A stretch of DNA of 64,000 bases from Aphelenchoides besseyi (GCA_024699855.1 JAMPIQ010000003.1:2232001-2296000), one strand, 5' to 3'; counted from the stretch's first letter, positions 46,822 to 58,709 are shown. The notes: a model not told the origin generated them from the sequence alone. Translations and numbers: made by a program.

Positions 46822-47661
46822 ATGGCCCAAGTGGTGAGTTCAAAGGCAATAGTCATTCGGAACCTTTTTTCAGATCAAGCAAGTCATCAAGAACAAGTTC
46901 GAGTCACATGCTGAAATGGTCTTCCCAGTTTCCTCGCGTTCACAAGTTCGTCATTTGGTTCTCCGCAATCCCACTGCCGATCATCTGATGGTGAAATTGC
47001 GAACCAACAACGAGGACCTTCTTCACATCCCGAGCTCGGACGTTGTGGTTCGTGCGTACGAGTGGTTGGCCATTCCGTGCAAATTGCATGTAGATGGATT
47101 GAAGGAAGAAATAGCCGAGTTACAATTCGTTTCGTTGCGCATCTTCTGTCGTCGTTACTGTGCCAAGAAGCCAAATCTCCACTGGTTGAAGGACGACTCG
47201 GACAATGCTCGTTTTCTTGTTCGTTCTCTGAATGTGAGCTACCATTTTCTCAAATATTTGAACATTGTTGTCTGTAGGTCACTCGTGTTCGCGGTTTTGC
47301 TGCTCCGGATACGGTGGTTGATTTGCCCGGTGCGTCGGCTCTGATCGAAACTCCGCCGTTCGCTACCGTTGATATGGTCGACGATTCGGATTGCCGTACT
47401 GCTCATCACGTGGACAGCGACACCACCACTGCACGTGCCATCGAACCGGGACATTGGGCGGCCATTGCGGCAGACTCGTGCATCTCGACTGCTCATCGTA
47501 TCGATGAAGGAATGAAGACTGCGAACGACATCGATCATCCGGGAGCTGCGTGCTGGTTGAACGATTCGTTGAAACGTTTGTATCCATCGGGCGGACAAAA
47601 GAAGTTGGATAGCAAGCAAGGCGGCTACGGAACGATCTTTCCCTGTGGCGCATCTGACTGA
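46822..47661 (+). CDS. MSP (major sperm protein) domain protein
   Basis: About 252 residues in three exons: 46822-46833 (four codons), 46874-47233, 47278-47661. The N-terminal region has an MSP-type beta-sandwich pattern (VRHLVLRNPTADHLMVKLRT, then IPCKLHV). The C-terminal half, from TRVRGFAAPDTVVDL on, is an extension with many Thr-Ala and Asp repeats and no domain that I recognise. MSP folds act as cytoskeletal or signalling modules in amoeboid nematode sperm and in VAP-like membrane contacts; there is no TM here. AATAAA at 47679-47684. Confidence 0.65.
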
Positions 47662-47821
47662 CCCCTTTCGTTCTTGACAATAAACTCACTACTTTTGATT
47701 TGTTTGACTTTGAAAGCTTTTTCATTGAATTTGCATTCCAAGACAGGTCGCCATTTGGGTTGAACCACAAATCTGCGGAAGTTGGTTCGTTTTGTTGCTC
47801 GTAATTTTCGATCAAACGACA

Positions 47822-48573
47822 ATGGCGAAGGTAAGTGACAGCCTACAACCTCTTAATCGTGTCTTCAGGAAGTTCAATCGAACAGTGAAAGTGACGTGGA
47901 GTTGAATTCCGAAGCTAAACAGCCGAAATCGAAGACAGTCAACGTCAATCAGTTGCCTTCGATTCGCTTGAAAGCCACTTCTTCTACTCGTCGTAAACTT
48001 CGTTCATCGCATTGTGGTGTTCCGAAAGTTGTGAAGACGAGTTTGTGTTTACAGTTGAGTTTTGAACTGATTCCACCATTCAGCTGCATCACCGAGTACG
48101 TTCAAATGGTACGGCGGTTCACCGTACGGTCGTCCACAACGTTTTGTTACCGAATGGGAACGTCGTCCGGTAGCTCAGTTCTCATTGATCGACTCCACTT
48201 ACTCGAAACAACAAATCGAAGAAACTGAAAACGCAAAACAAACGGCAGGAACTCAGAAGTAAGAGTCAATCCAACGACTCTGCTTACCGATCTGTTTTTA
48301 GACATCCAGCTCCGAAGCAGTTGAACAGCTTTGTGTTTCCCACGGAAGAGAAGCGCGAAAGTAAGTATCGAGTTGAGTTTGAGTTTGATTTCTGGCACAG
48401 ACAACAAGTCCGCTGGTCCAATTAGCCATCGACTGACCGTCGTTTTGGAAGTCAATGGTCGTGAGGTTCCGATTTCCGTTCGTGTTACTTTCAATTCGGC
48501 CGAAGCCGCTGAAGCGGGAATCTCAGTTAAACGTGTGTTGTTGGACGATCAACAAGTTTTTGATGAAAATTGA
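47822..48573 (+). CDS. Unknown protein, second gene of the + strand cluster
   Basis: 195 residues in five exons: 47822-47830 (three codons), 47869-48040, 48084-48258, 48302-48360, 48401-48573. Acidic N-terminus, central segment with aromatic and Gly residues (FKWYGGSPYGRPQRFVTEWE), Lys/Gln-rich linker, and a beta-rich C-terminus (HRLTVVLEVNGREVPISVRV). No signal peptide or TM helix. It starts 160 bp after the MSP gene stop, and AATAAA is at 48576-48581, three bases past its own stop. The C-terminal beta segment vaguely resembles the protein at 50494-50776. Unrecognised. Confidence 0.6.
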
Positions 48574-48754
48574 GAAATAAATTCGAAGTGAAAGATACCA
48601 GAAGTCTCAAAAAGAATTCGTTTGTCTGATCCACGAAATTGAAGAGCATTTTCATTCTGTGGTTTTTGAGATCAGTCGACCAGTGGGCGCCTTTTCGTTT
48701 GCGTCATTTCTGTCTAATCGTTTCGCTTTCAGCTGTTAACTTCCGTGTTGTAAA

Positions 48755-50383
48755 ATGACATGTAAGTTGCTCAGACTGGTCGATTCTATTGACTAACCGG
48801 TTCCAGTCAAATTGTTGCACTTTGTTGCTCCGTTTTGTCGTTGGATTCCCGAGGTCTCGAAACCCGATCGGAAAATTCAATTTCGTGAGCGTTTGATGTG
48901 GACGGCAATCTCGTTGTTCATCTTCCTGACTTGCTGTCAAATCCCACTTTTCGGTAACTGAAGACTTGAATCCTCAGTGGATTTGTTTCAGGCATCATGT
49001 CTACTGACAGTGCAGATCCGCTCTATTGGATGCGTGTGATCATGGCGTCGAATCGCGGTACGTTGATGGAGCTGGGAATCTCGCCGATCGTCACCTCGGG
49101 AATGATCATGCAATTTCTTTCGGGTATCAAGTTGATCGAAGTCGCCGAAACCCCGAAAGACCGTGCGCTTTTCAACGGAGCTCAACGATGTGAGTTTGGA
49201 GTCTACTGCAACTCAAATTCTATCAATTTTAGTTTTCGGAATAGTCATTACTTTCGGTCAAGCAACCGCGTACGTAATGTCCGGAATGTACGGTAAAGCG
49301 AATGAATTGGGAGTGGGAATCTGCTTTCTGATCATCTTGCAATTGGTGATCGCTAGTTTCATTGTTTTGTTGTTGGACGATATGCTTCAAAAAGGCTACG
49401 GATTGGGCTCGGGAATCTCGCTCTTCGTTGCAACAAACATTTGCGAAACCATCGTCTGGAAGGCGTTCTCTCCAACGACCGTCAACACCGGACGTGGAAC
49501 GGAGTTTGAAGGCGCGATCATCGCGTTCTTTCATCTCATGGCAACACGTAGCGACAAAGTTCGTGCGTTGCGTGAAGCGCTCTATCGATCCAATCTGCCG
49601 AATTTGACCAATTTGATGGCCACCGTTCTCATCTTTGCAGTTGTCATTTACTTTCAAGTAAGTTAATATAAAGCAATTCTGTTATTGGTTTGTTGTTTTA
49701 GGGGTTTCGAGTTGATTTGCCAATCAAATCTTCTCGTTTTCGTGGTCAACAAGGAACCTATCCGATCAAGTTGTTCTACACCAGTAACACTCCGATTATG
49801 CTCCAAGCGGCCTTTGTTTCCAATTTGTATCTTATCTCTCAACTTCTGAGCACCAACTATCGCGGCTTCATTTTGGTCGACTTGTTTGGCACGTGGTCCG
49901 ATTCAGCTTATGGTTATCGTTCGTATCCGACTGGCGGTCTGTGCTACTATTTGACCGCACCGGACAGTTTGACCAATGCATATACCGATCCACTACGTTC
50001 AATCGTCTACATAATCTTCATGCTCGGTTCCTGTGCTTTCTTCGCTCATGCATGGGTTGGTATCAGTGGACAGTCGGCGAAAGATGTGGCCAAACAAATG
50101 CGAATGCAAAACATGATGATTCAAGGACATCGAAACGATTCCATAATCAAAGAGCTTAACCGTTACATTCCAATTGCCGCTGCTTTTGGTGGCATTTGCA
50201 TTGGCATGTTGTGTGTGATTGCCGACTTCGTGGGTTTGTTGACTCGCGCCTAATTGACCTAAAGATTGTTTTCAGGAGCAGTTGGAAGTGGAACGGGGAT
50301 TCTGCTTGTGGTCACCATCATCTATCAGTTTTTTTGAATCATTTGTGAAAGAACAACAGGAGCTGAGTGGAATTTTATTTTAA
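48755..50383 (+). CDS. SEC61A: SEC61 alpha, protein-conducting channel (C-terminus frameshifted)
   Basis: Central subunit of the ER translocon. Exons 48755-48761 (seven bases), 48807-48953, 48992-49189, 49233-49657, 49702-50233, 50276-50383. The ten-TM protein is highly conserved: [30 protein letters not shown] plug region, [35 protein letters not shown] and [11 protein letters not shown]. In the last exon a T7 run (50329-50335) puts a TGA right after IYQFF. With T6 the frame continues about 16 codons to TAA 50381-50383, with FVKEQ as in other SEC61A proteins. So either this allele lacks its cytosolic tail or one T is an error; I favour error. AATAAA at 50412-50417. Confidence 0.95.
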
Positions 50384-50493
50384 CTGTTAATTGTGTCTAT
50401 TTTCTGCGTCTAATAAACTGTTCTTTTCGATACCAATGCAAATTTTTGTGACATCAAACTCATTTGTTTTCCTGCAAGACGACTTCCACTCAT

Positions 50494-50776
50494 ATGGCGA
50501 AAGCAAACGACAAAGAGGTTCCGGACATTACTGCCGACTCTGCCTCAGTGCGTAAGTTCTCTTCTTGTATTTTAACCAACTTCTTTGCCGTCTTCAGAAC
50601 AAACTCTGGATGGGAAAATAGCACCAAGAGCGATCAAAATACGAGTTCGAGTCGGACGTGGACTCGACGCGAACGGTGAACTTCCAGTGGATGTGGATGT
50701 GCAGACCGACGGTGCGGAAGTCGATTTGGACTTTCAGATCGATTGTGATGAAGCGAAACCGTTGACAACAAAATGA
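50494..50776 (+). CDS. Small acidic protein, unknown
   Basis: 78 residues in two exons (50494-50551, 50598-50776). It begins MAKANDKEVPD and continues with a beta-type alternation (IKIRVRVGRGLDANGELPVD) and an acidic C-terminus. No signal peptide or TM. It starts 110 bp after the SEC61A stop, with a tgcaag acceptor at 50477-50478 just before the ATG, compatible with trans-splicing in an operon. AATAAA about 18 bases past the stop. Confidence 0.5.
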
Positions 50777-53214
50777 GCTGGACACTTCTTTGTTGAATAA
50801 ACAGTCGAATCTCGAACTCTTTTGCTTACTAATAGCTACGAACAAACCAACAGAAGGTGTCCAATATAGACTGTTTGAGTTTGTCCGTTGAATAATAATC
50901 GTGAGGATTTGAGTCGAAACATATCGATTTACATGGATCTGATTAAGAAGAAGTCTAGTGATAACAAAAAATGTTCTCGGTTTCACTTGTTGAAAATGTC
51001 TTCCTTCGTCTAGCTGTGTTACAAAACAGTTGACTGAGGATTAAACAGTGATTTCTTCATGGTTAAGCTTGAGTTTAAACACAATTTTCAAATAGCAATA
51101 AAGGGTAAGATTGGGCGGTTATTTCGTGGTTGTTTTTGACAAGTATTCATGATGGGGGCCTAGGTGGGGCCTATTTTTAATGAGTTTCGGATTATGTGTT
51201 TGGAGACAGAAACGCGATACAATGGATTTGATTGCGGGTAATAAATCTTTGAGACCATGTTTATCAACTTTTGGACTAGGCTTTGTAAATACAACTTTCC
51301 GATCTGTGATCGCTTAATAACTTTAAACAAACAAGAACTTAGAAAGCTTATGCCGAAATTATTTGCGCTTATTAAAGTCGCGACACTGGGGGCCAAGAAC
51401 GATTGCGGGTTCTCAAGGGGAACAATTGAGCGCGCTAAAAAGTTGTGGTGTGGTATTTTGCTTGCTCTGTGAGCACTTTTGTGTGATTTGCGCTTTATTA
51501 AAGTTTCATTTGTTGCAGTAAATATTAGATTTACTTCGCCAAAAATGGATGTTAAAATTAAAGAAGAGTTGATAGATGAAATTTAACAATTTGACATAAA
51601 AAGAGAAGAGGAGTGAGTTTGAATCGAAAATTTGCATTTCTTCGCTTCAATTTGCGCTGAATTTTTGAGCAACTGATCATTTTGATTTCAGCTTCATCAT
51701 TACGCCGTTTGATATCGCAAGTGCTACTCTTGAACTCCCGAACGTTTCTGAGGTGGATGGGCAAGCGATTGTGGTGACAGATCCGATTGCTCAAATCCAA
51801 AGCTTTGTTCACTCGCAGATTGGAGACAGTGCAGTTTAGCTCTCATCGCGGAAATAGCTCGAGAATGCGAGCCAAACTGCACTTTAGCCCGTAGATTCGC
51901 CATTACACCTCCAAAAAATGTTCACAATCGACCTGTCTCATCATTCATGATGTTCGATAAACAGTAAACCGTTTACTCTTCTGTTTACTCATATCTACTT
52001 CTTTCAGCGAATTCACGATTGTGATGGGCAGCGCATGGAAATGAATGTTTTCGATTTGGTGTTGACATTTGCAGATCTTGATGACTACTTTAATTTGCGC
52101 TAACAGCTCCTTAACATCACGGCTACACCAGCCGCCCTTCGCAGGTAAAAAATTTTAGGTTTTATGATATTAAATAACATTTTGATTTTAGTAACTAAAT
52201 CATGTGTTCAAGCGCGAAGACGAGCACCGATAGGACGTAAGGCTCATACGATGGACGCCAAAAGAAAAGCGCCCGATCGGCAGACCGCCAACACGTTATG
52301 CGGATGACTTCGTCAAGTTCATGCCACAACAACTAACGTAGACGGACGTACCAAAACGTCGCAATGGAGAAATCTGTGCCCATCCTTCGCTACTTTCCCC
52401 GATGACCTTTAGTTGTTGGATTTAAGCGATTAGAGGAATAAATTCAAAAATTTAAGTTTAACCGAATCATCTCTAAGCGCATCAATGTCTGCGTCGAGCA
52501 TATCGCTGTCTGTATAGTAGAGGGATAAACGGTTGAAATTATTTGTTGGCTTTTTTTGGTTGAGGAAATGGGTAGAATGAATACGGGAACTTTTTATAAA
52601 AGTTGCGAGCGTTAATGTTAGCTTTGGACTTTTTGAAAGATCTACAAGACATGTGACTTGCGTTACGGTTGCTGAACTAGAGAAAAACTTTCAAAGTGTG
52701 GTCAAAGCTCTAAAACGCGAGTGCATTCGAATATAATGAAAGAAGAATCATTTTGTATTTCAGATGTAAACTGAGATTGTTAACCTGTTACATCAGAGTG
52801 ATTCCATTTGGAATAAACGCTTTGTACTGTTGTACTATTTTGTAGATCGACAGTCAAATTGGTGCTCAAATAGTGAACATGTTGACGTCTAAAAGCACCA
52901 AGAATTGAATGCTTTTACACAAAATGAGTAAAAGTGTCTAATAGTCAAGTGAAGCATAATTGAACGGTTACACAGGAAAGTTCCCATGAACATTGAAGTA
53001 TGCCAATAGCATTTTTACACAATATTTGGACAAACTTTCTAACTACAAAAAATTGGTCAATGTTTGCGCATTGGGCCGCTAACCTAATGAGAAAATATAA
53101 TCCAAATAAAAGTCGGTAATTTCATTTGATTATTGATGTTGAGAAAAAGTAAGTACAATTTGAATGCATACTTTTCGCTTGCGGAATTGGCATAGAAGAC
53201 ATTCTTTCGAAAAA
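50777..53214. other. 2.4 kb without a secure gene
   Basis: AT-rich intergenic DNA. The only recognisable item is a retrotransposon remnant at 52252-52424. Short open frames at 51160-51470 and 51558-51812 have no splice sites or known motifs. The area may be old, decayed repeats. Confidence 0.4.
52252..52424 (+). mobile_element. Degraded non-LTR retrotransposon 3' end
   Basis: Reads WTPKEKRPIGRPPTRYADDF, the motif found at the end of reverse-transcriptase ORFs of RTE-like and related LINEs (Arg-Gly-Arg-Pro then Arg-Trp/Tyr-Ala-Asp-Asp), followed by a stop and further in-frame residues. Surrounding frames are broken and no upstream RT domain is visible, so it is a 5'-truncated relic. Confidence 0.55.
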
Positions 53215-54438
53215 ATGTCCGGTTCTCTAATCGTTGGAAAAGAGCGTACCGTAAGTGAAGATAAACGACAATCAACTGGCATTTTCAGTTCTATGCTCTC
53301 TACCAGAAAGATTCAAGTGTTATTCATGGGCCTATCTGTTTTGCTTGCGTGTTACTCTTCGTTGTGTGTTTTTGGATTGGTTGGCAACTTTGGAATCGTT
53401 GTTTTGACTTATCGGAGTCCGTAGGTGTCATCTTCAGTATACTCAGTTGTCTGTTTAGACGATTGAAAAACTCCTGCAACTATCTTCTCGCCCTCCTTTG
53501 CCTCAGCGATTGCGTTCATCAAACCGGACACTTTTCCTACATTTATCGGATGTTCACTGGCAACTACTTCATTCGTTTAGAATCATGTTTTCTGCTCCAA
53601 ATAGTCCCATTGATTGGAGTTCTTTTTGGCGCTATTCTTCCACTGATTATTAGTTTCGATCGGCTTTCCAGCTGTTTCTTTCCGCTCTTGTGAGTGGCAT
53701 TTGGAGTTTTCGAAATGATTATCGTTTAGCTATCGAACTCTAAAACCGACATATTATATTGTTTTTGTTATTTCTGTTAGTGGTCTCTATGTTCTTGTGA
53801 CTTTCTACGCGGTTAGTCAGCAGATGTCAGAACATGGAAATCAGTGAGTTTATATCCAGTTTTTAAGTGTAAGAAGTTTCTATTAGGCTTTTGCTTTGTG
53901 CTGTTCCTGATCCAGTTATTTCACAGAGGACCACAAATCTGATCTTTCAACTGTCCACTGGTCTTATGAATGCAATCGCAGTTTCCATTTACGTGGCTGT
54001 TTGGATCGGATTGCGTCTTGGAAGACGTTTGTTCTCGTATGTTGTTCTTACTGACTCGTTAATTGCAGATATAACTGTTGGCACTAAACGAGCATTTAAA
54101 GCTCTTTTCGCCATTAGCTTTTCTTTACTTTGTAGTTGGGTAGCCGGAGCGATTGGTCAACTGATTCTGATGTTAATTGATGCGAACCCTCAACAGTTCT
54201 TTTACAGTGTCGCAGGCACTGGAGTTTGTATAAACATTGTTTGTGCGAGTAATTGCGTCTGGTTGTTTATTTTCAGGTTTGTCATGAGTTTAAGTTTTTA
54301 ACGTTGTAAGGTTTTAGTAGTGACTATCGACATGCACTTCGTAATGAATTTAGAAGCCGTGGGAGTGGACTAAATTCAATTATTCATTTGACAGAACGTC
54401 ATAGATCACGTCTTTCAACAAGTAACATATTGGTCTAG
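53215..54438 (+). CDS. Seven-transmembrane chemoreceptor, Srsx-like (gene B)
   Basis: About 340 residues in six exons: 53215-53420, 53459-53689, 53730-53843, 53887-54026, 54069-54276, 54318-54438. Same landmarks as gene A: FGLVGNFGIVVLTY, LLALLCLSDCVHQTGHFSYI, LPLIISFDRL, GTKRAFKAL, NIVCASNCVWLFIF, SSDYRHALRNE. An intron-like gtaagt ... attttcag inside the first exon (53251-53288) is best left unspliced because removing it breaks the frame. The C-terminal tail is longer than in gene A. Confidence 0.8.
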
Positions 54439-55931
54439 GTCATTAATTACAAGTCTCAAAGATGATCTTTACGTTATATTATCTTATAGTGGCTGGAAAT
54501 TAAGTTAGTCAATCACTCTACGAATAACATTTATCTAAACAAAAGAATACGTGGAATATTCAATTCTTTAGCTTACCTTAAAAACCAACTGAAATTTCAT
54601 CGAATAAGCATATCTACAATACAATCGTACTTTTTCGTTACAAGATCAAACAGGAATTAGAATGTCTGGATATTATTCTATTTAGACTTATCGAGCAGTC
54701 TGCTCATTCGTTTGAACATAAGTTTAATAGAATCATTTTGTGAGAAAGCGTATAGTTGCAAGACAAAATGTTTCCGTAACAACTCCAATTCCCATGTTTT
54801 AAGTTCAGTCAATAAGCGATTTAAATTGTACATAATGATCACTTACTTAAACTAAACGTTAAACATTGAGAGATATTGGTTAGAGATAACCATTGATCAT
54901 AAAGAAAATCGCAGGTTGTTGAAATTTCCCAGTGATTTGCAATGTTAAACTGTTCATCTTGACGCATTGAACGAACTCGTTCATCATTTAAATCTAGAGA
55001 TTTCTTAGCAAACTGATAAGTACAACGCTTGTTCTCGTATTAGAGAACGTTAGTAACAACTTGTTTATTGCGAAAGATAAGAAAAAACACGTCGAATGAA
55101 ATCAATTCATGGTAAACGACTCATTTCGTGAAGGTTGTAAAGCTTGATGTTCGAGAAAAGTAGAACCTAAAAGCACGGGAACCCTGATTAAGAACGTTCG
55201 CACCACGTGAAGTGTCCAGCGAGAAAAGATCGAAGACGCAGACGACGAGGGGAGCAGGGAGAAAACCCCGCGGGTTTGGTGGTCTCTGACCGGCGACGCG
55301 GCCTGTCGGTCGCTCTGGTGGCTCGAAGAGCGAGAAGGCAACTCGTGGGCTTGTTTGGTTGAAATCATACTTCACAGGATCATTTCTGTAGTATGTTTCC
55401 TCGCACCAAAATCCTCTAGCCAACCGCCGGAGTCCGCGATGATCGAGGCGTGGTGCCCGTTCCAGAGCGTGAAGTTCGTCTGTCGATGCGAGCAATCGAG
55501 TCGAAGACGTTGAAGATTGCGGGTTGTTCGGCTCTCGGGCCAAGCGACCTTCGGAACGTGGTGCTTGCTGAGCGGAATGGAAATTTTGAAACCCCTCCAC
55601 TGCCCACTGGGTAATGGAAAATAAACACTCAAAGCTTCCACTTTCGATTTGAACTGTAAAACTGCTGGAAATAGCATCAAAGAAAATGAAATGCAGTTTG
55701 CAGATGGTTCTCACGACATTCGCTCATGAAAAGGTGCATCGTTTTGTTGCTGAACTGAAACCTAATGAACGTAATAAACCAGAGCTAATCACTTGAACAA
55801 GCCACATCTCCATCGACCATCTGACTGCAAAAAGCGCGCCAACTTTCCATTTAAAATTGTTTTGCTTTCGATTTGCAGCGAACTGCCGTTCAGTTTCGAA
55901 GGGTTTTCCGTGATTTTTACTCGGAATTCAG
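54439..55931. other. Intergenic; GC-rich island with a long minus-strand frame
   Basis: 54439-55100 is AT-rich and appears empty. 55190-55620 is sharply GC-rich, and the minus strand keeps a 197-codon frame (55714-55121). Its composition looks like a by-product of base content: Arg/Pro/Ser-rich, and other frames are open as well. I do not call a gene with confidence. 55740-55931 is the leader region of the next gene. Confidence 0.3.
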
Positions 55932-57447
55932 ATGTCCGTGTTGTCGAATATCAATGAGACGTCATCCAAAGTGAAGGAAGTGGATCGGTTGGTTAAAGTT
56001 GCAAAGTTCGAGGATGAGACGAAGTTAAAGGCGTGAGTTTCGGTTTTTCTGTTGATTTGACGTTTCGATTTTAGATCGTTGGTTTTCAATGGTGAGGTGA
56101 GATTGCGAGCGTCTTATGAAGACGGCGGTTCGGTATGTTCGATTTGTTTTGCTTATTTTTTGGTCGCCGTTTCAGGTTCTGTGTGTTGTCGTCTCGTCGG
56201 CATCTCCGGACAACGCAGAGGTTGTGTTTCAACGGAAAATGAACGAAGCAGAATTCAAGCAACACGCGTGTATCAGTGAGAACAACATTCAGTTTCGCTC
56301 GGCTGTTTCAACGATTTACGGTCTCATCAAACACTCGATGGACGAGAACTCGTCAGTTCGAATGGAACTGAAAGTTCGGCAGAAGAAGAACGGAAACTCG
56401 GTCGCCATCTTTGACTTCAAATTCAAAATGACCAGCGGCTCCTTATTCATGGGCTACGCAACATCTTTGACGTTTGAGTTGGAAGAACTGAAAGGCGATT
56501 TGCTTTGCAAATATTTGGCTCAAAGGCTGTTAAAATTGGAAAAAACAAACGAACGCCGCGACACCAAGTATCTCGAATTGAAGCAGGTAACTCAAGTATT
56601 TTTGTTGTTTTCCACGTGGATTTTCAGAAGTATTTTGATTCAAAAAATGAATGTGAACGATTGAACGACCTGCTCGATCAGACCCAACGAGAGGCGTCCA
56701 AGTTGAGAGTAAGACGACTATTCACTTGTGGTGTAACCGAATGTCTTTGTAGCAACAGGAAGGTGCAATTATGGAAATGAAGGATCAACTTGAAAGTCAG
56801 GTATAATTGAGTCCTTTTTTGTTTACTGACTTGTGTTGCAGTATTACCATCGAAACGAAGATTTGGGTCGTTTGCAAGAAGAACTGGACGACAAGCTCGT
56901 TGAGTATCAGGAGTTACAAAACGACTACGAAAAGCTGCAAAGTGACTTCGAAATCCTTTTGGACGGATACAACGACCAGAAAGCGGAGATTGAGACGTTG
57001 AAACAGGAGATCGCCGAGATTCCGAGAACGTGCATCACTCCGAAAGAGTTGGAAGAGCTAAAGAAAGCGGTAAATAAAATTCCCACTTATGTTTGTGTAG
57101 ATTTTGTTTTAGCACTTGATAACAAAAACCGAACGAAATGAACTGCGAGAAGAGAAAGTTCGATTGAATGCTGAAATAAAGAAACTTCAAGACGAAGTCT
57201 CTGAATGGAAAAAAAAGGTCGGTTGTGCATTCACTTTTGTCATTGTTCTTCAATTAAGTACACGGAAACACGAACTGATCTCGACAAATGGAAATTGAAT
57301 GCGGTTTCTCGTATCTCCGGCAAATCGCAAGAAACCAATCAAACGGTTGCTCCTTCGCGACAGACTCTGCCCGTTTCTTCGAATCCCGCCTTAACATCAG
57401 CAAGCGGCTTGAAGTTACTTTCCCGTCGACCGAATACCAATCGTTAA
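55932..57447 (+). CDS. sas-6: Coiled-coil protein with N-terminal globular head, probable SAS-6
   Basis: 406 residues in eight exons: 55932-56032, 56075-56132, 56176-56586, 56628-56708, 56753-56800, 56842-57069, 57113-57217, 57259-57447. A beta-rich head (residues about 40-175) has the spacing of the SAS-6 head: a strand pair, a short helix at MNEAEFKQHA, a helix at IYGLIKHSM, then FDFKFKMTSGSLFMGYATSL and LLCKYLAQRLLKLE leading into a long coiled coil and a Ser/Pro-rich tail. SAS-6 dimers build the centriole cartwheel. The related XRCC4/XLF/CCDC61 fold family is the alternative. Length is near that of short nematode SAS-6 proteins. The match is by pattern, not by a conserved motif. Confidence 0.5.
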
Positions 57448-57706
57448 AACTACTGCTTCATGATCCGCTATTTACGTTTCTATATCGACCTATGATCTTC
57501 GCGCAAACTAATTTTATGAGAATAAACTCTTTCAACATCCGTACGTTCTTGATGTAGCAGAGATTCTTTTGTCTTTGAAGTTCCAGATTTCGCGGAAGTT
57601 TGCAAATAAACGTTTGATTAGCATGTTTAATTTTAATGAAAAACGTTACAATAAATGAAATTGCGAAATTGAGATACAATGTTAGAAATAATTTGAAAAA
57701 TGAAAT

Positions 57707-58709
57707 TCAATTGGGATAGGTTGACCGTCGTGTTTCTTGCGTTAGTCGACGAGAAATGGAACTACAAAGAGTATCCAAAGACTCGCAATATCTTTGCATT
57801 TTACGCAAAGTAGGAAGATCATTGAAGAAATCCGCCATCATCTGGTCGGATCTCAATAACTCGGCAACAAATCGCCGGGAACCATTTCCCCTGTTGATGT
57901 TCTCAAGCACCTCAACGAAACGACTAAAGTGCGCCGATACGTTGATTGCACTTGGTCGAACTTCAATGGGTTGACGTTGAACCACTGGAGGAAGAGGTTC
58001 GACCTGTAAATATTTGCTTGTGATAGAAATCTGTTAAAACCTCACCTGAACGTTACGAAGTTGGACGCAACGACGAGCTGAATCGCCATTGAGTAAACCA
58101 ACGACGACGCAGAGTAGTCCGAAGCCGATAGTGAATTTATCAAACATAAATCCCGTCCAGGGATACTGTATCTTCAAGAGTACCAAGAAGATACCCACGA
58201 AGATGAACAATCCACTGATCCACAGACTGAATTTGAGCATTGTTTCCTCCACTATCGAAAGCTGTAAAAGACATTTAAATTATAATTTCTTTACTGACAC
58301 ATAGACGGTTGCTTAGTGGCCATGTAAACTACTATAACATTTTCTGAATTCTCCCATTTTTACTTTCAAAAGTTGTTTTGTTAAGAACGAAACATTCAAT
58401 CTATAGTCAGAATACTCGCCATTAGGAATTTCAAGAACAAATAACAGTAATAATCCCGACTAAGAAAAAGTTTTCTGTTGTTTAGAAATGGTATCCGCAA
58501 AAGGTTTACTTCACAACCGTCTATGTGACTAATTTACTTACATGTTCCATTGTGAAGTGCCATCGAAAATGAACTGCACTACGCATGTACCAGATGTACA
58601 AGGCGATTAAGAGTACCGCAATTGCTGGCCATAGAATCAACAACCAGGGCCAAATAAATGAAATAATCGCCCAAATCTGACTAGGAAGAACACTCGATGC
58701 GTAGTCCAT
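57707..58709 (-). CDS. Multi-pass membrane protein, unknown
   Basis: 226 residues in three exons (58709-58542, 58261-58046, 58003-57707). Hydrophobic helices: IWPWLLILWPAIAVLLIALY, then LWISGLFIFVGIFLVLL and FTIGFGLLCVVVGLL; then a soluble C-terminal region (SRFVEVLENINRG, MMADFFNDLPTLRKMQ). ATG 58709 is the first true ATG in frame. It converges on the preceding + strand gene. Not recognised. Confidence 0.6.

Noticed and set aside
49229..49657. 142-codon minus-strand frame opposite SEC61A.
   Set aside because: It mirrors conserved SEC61A codons; antisense shadow.
53251..53288. Consensus-looking intron (gtaagt ... attttcag) inside the first exon of Srsx gene B.
   Set aside because: Its removal (38 nt) shifts the frame before TM1 and the other phases contain stops; kept as coding.
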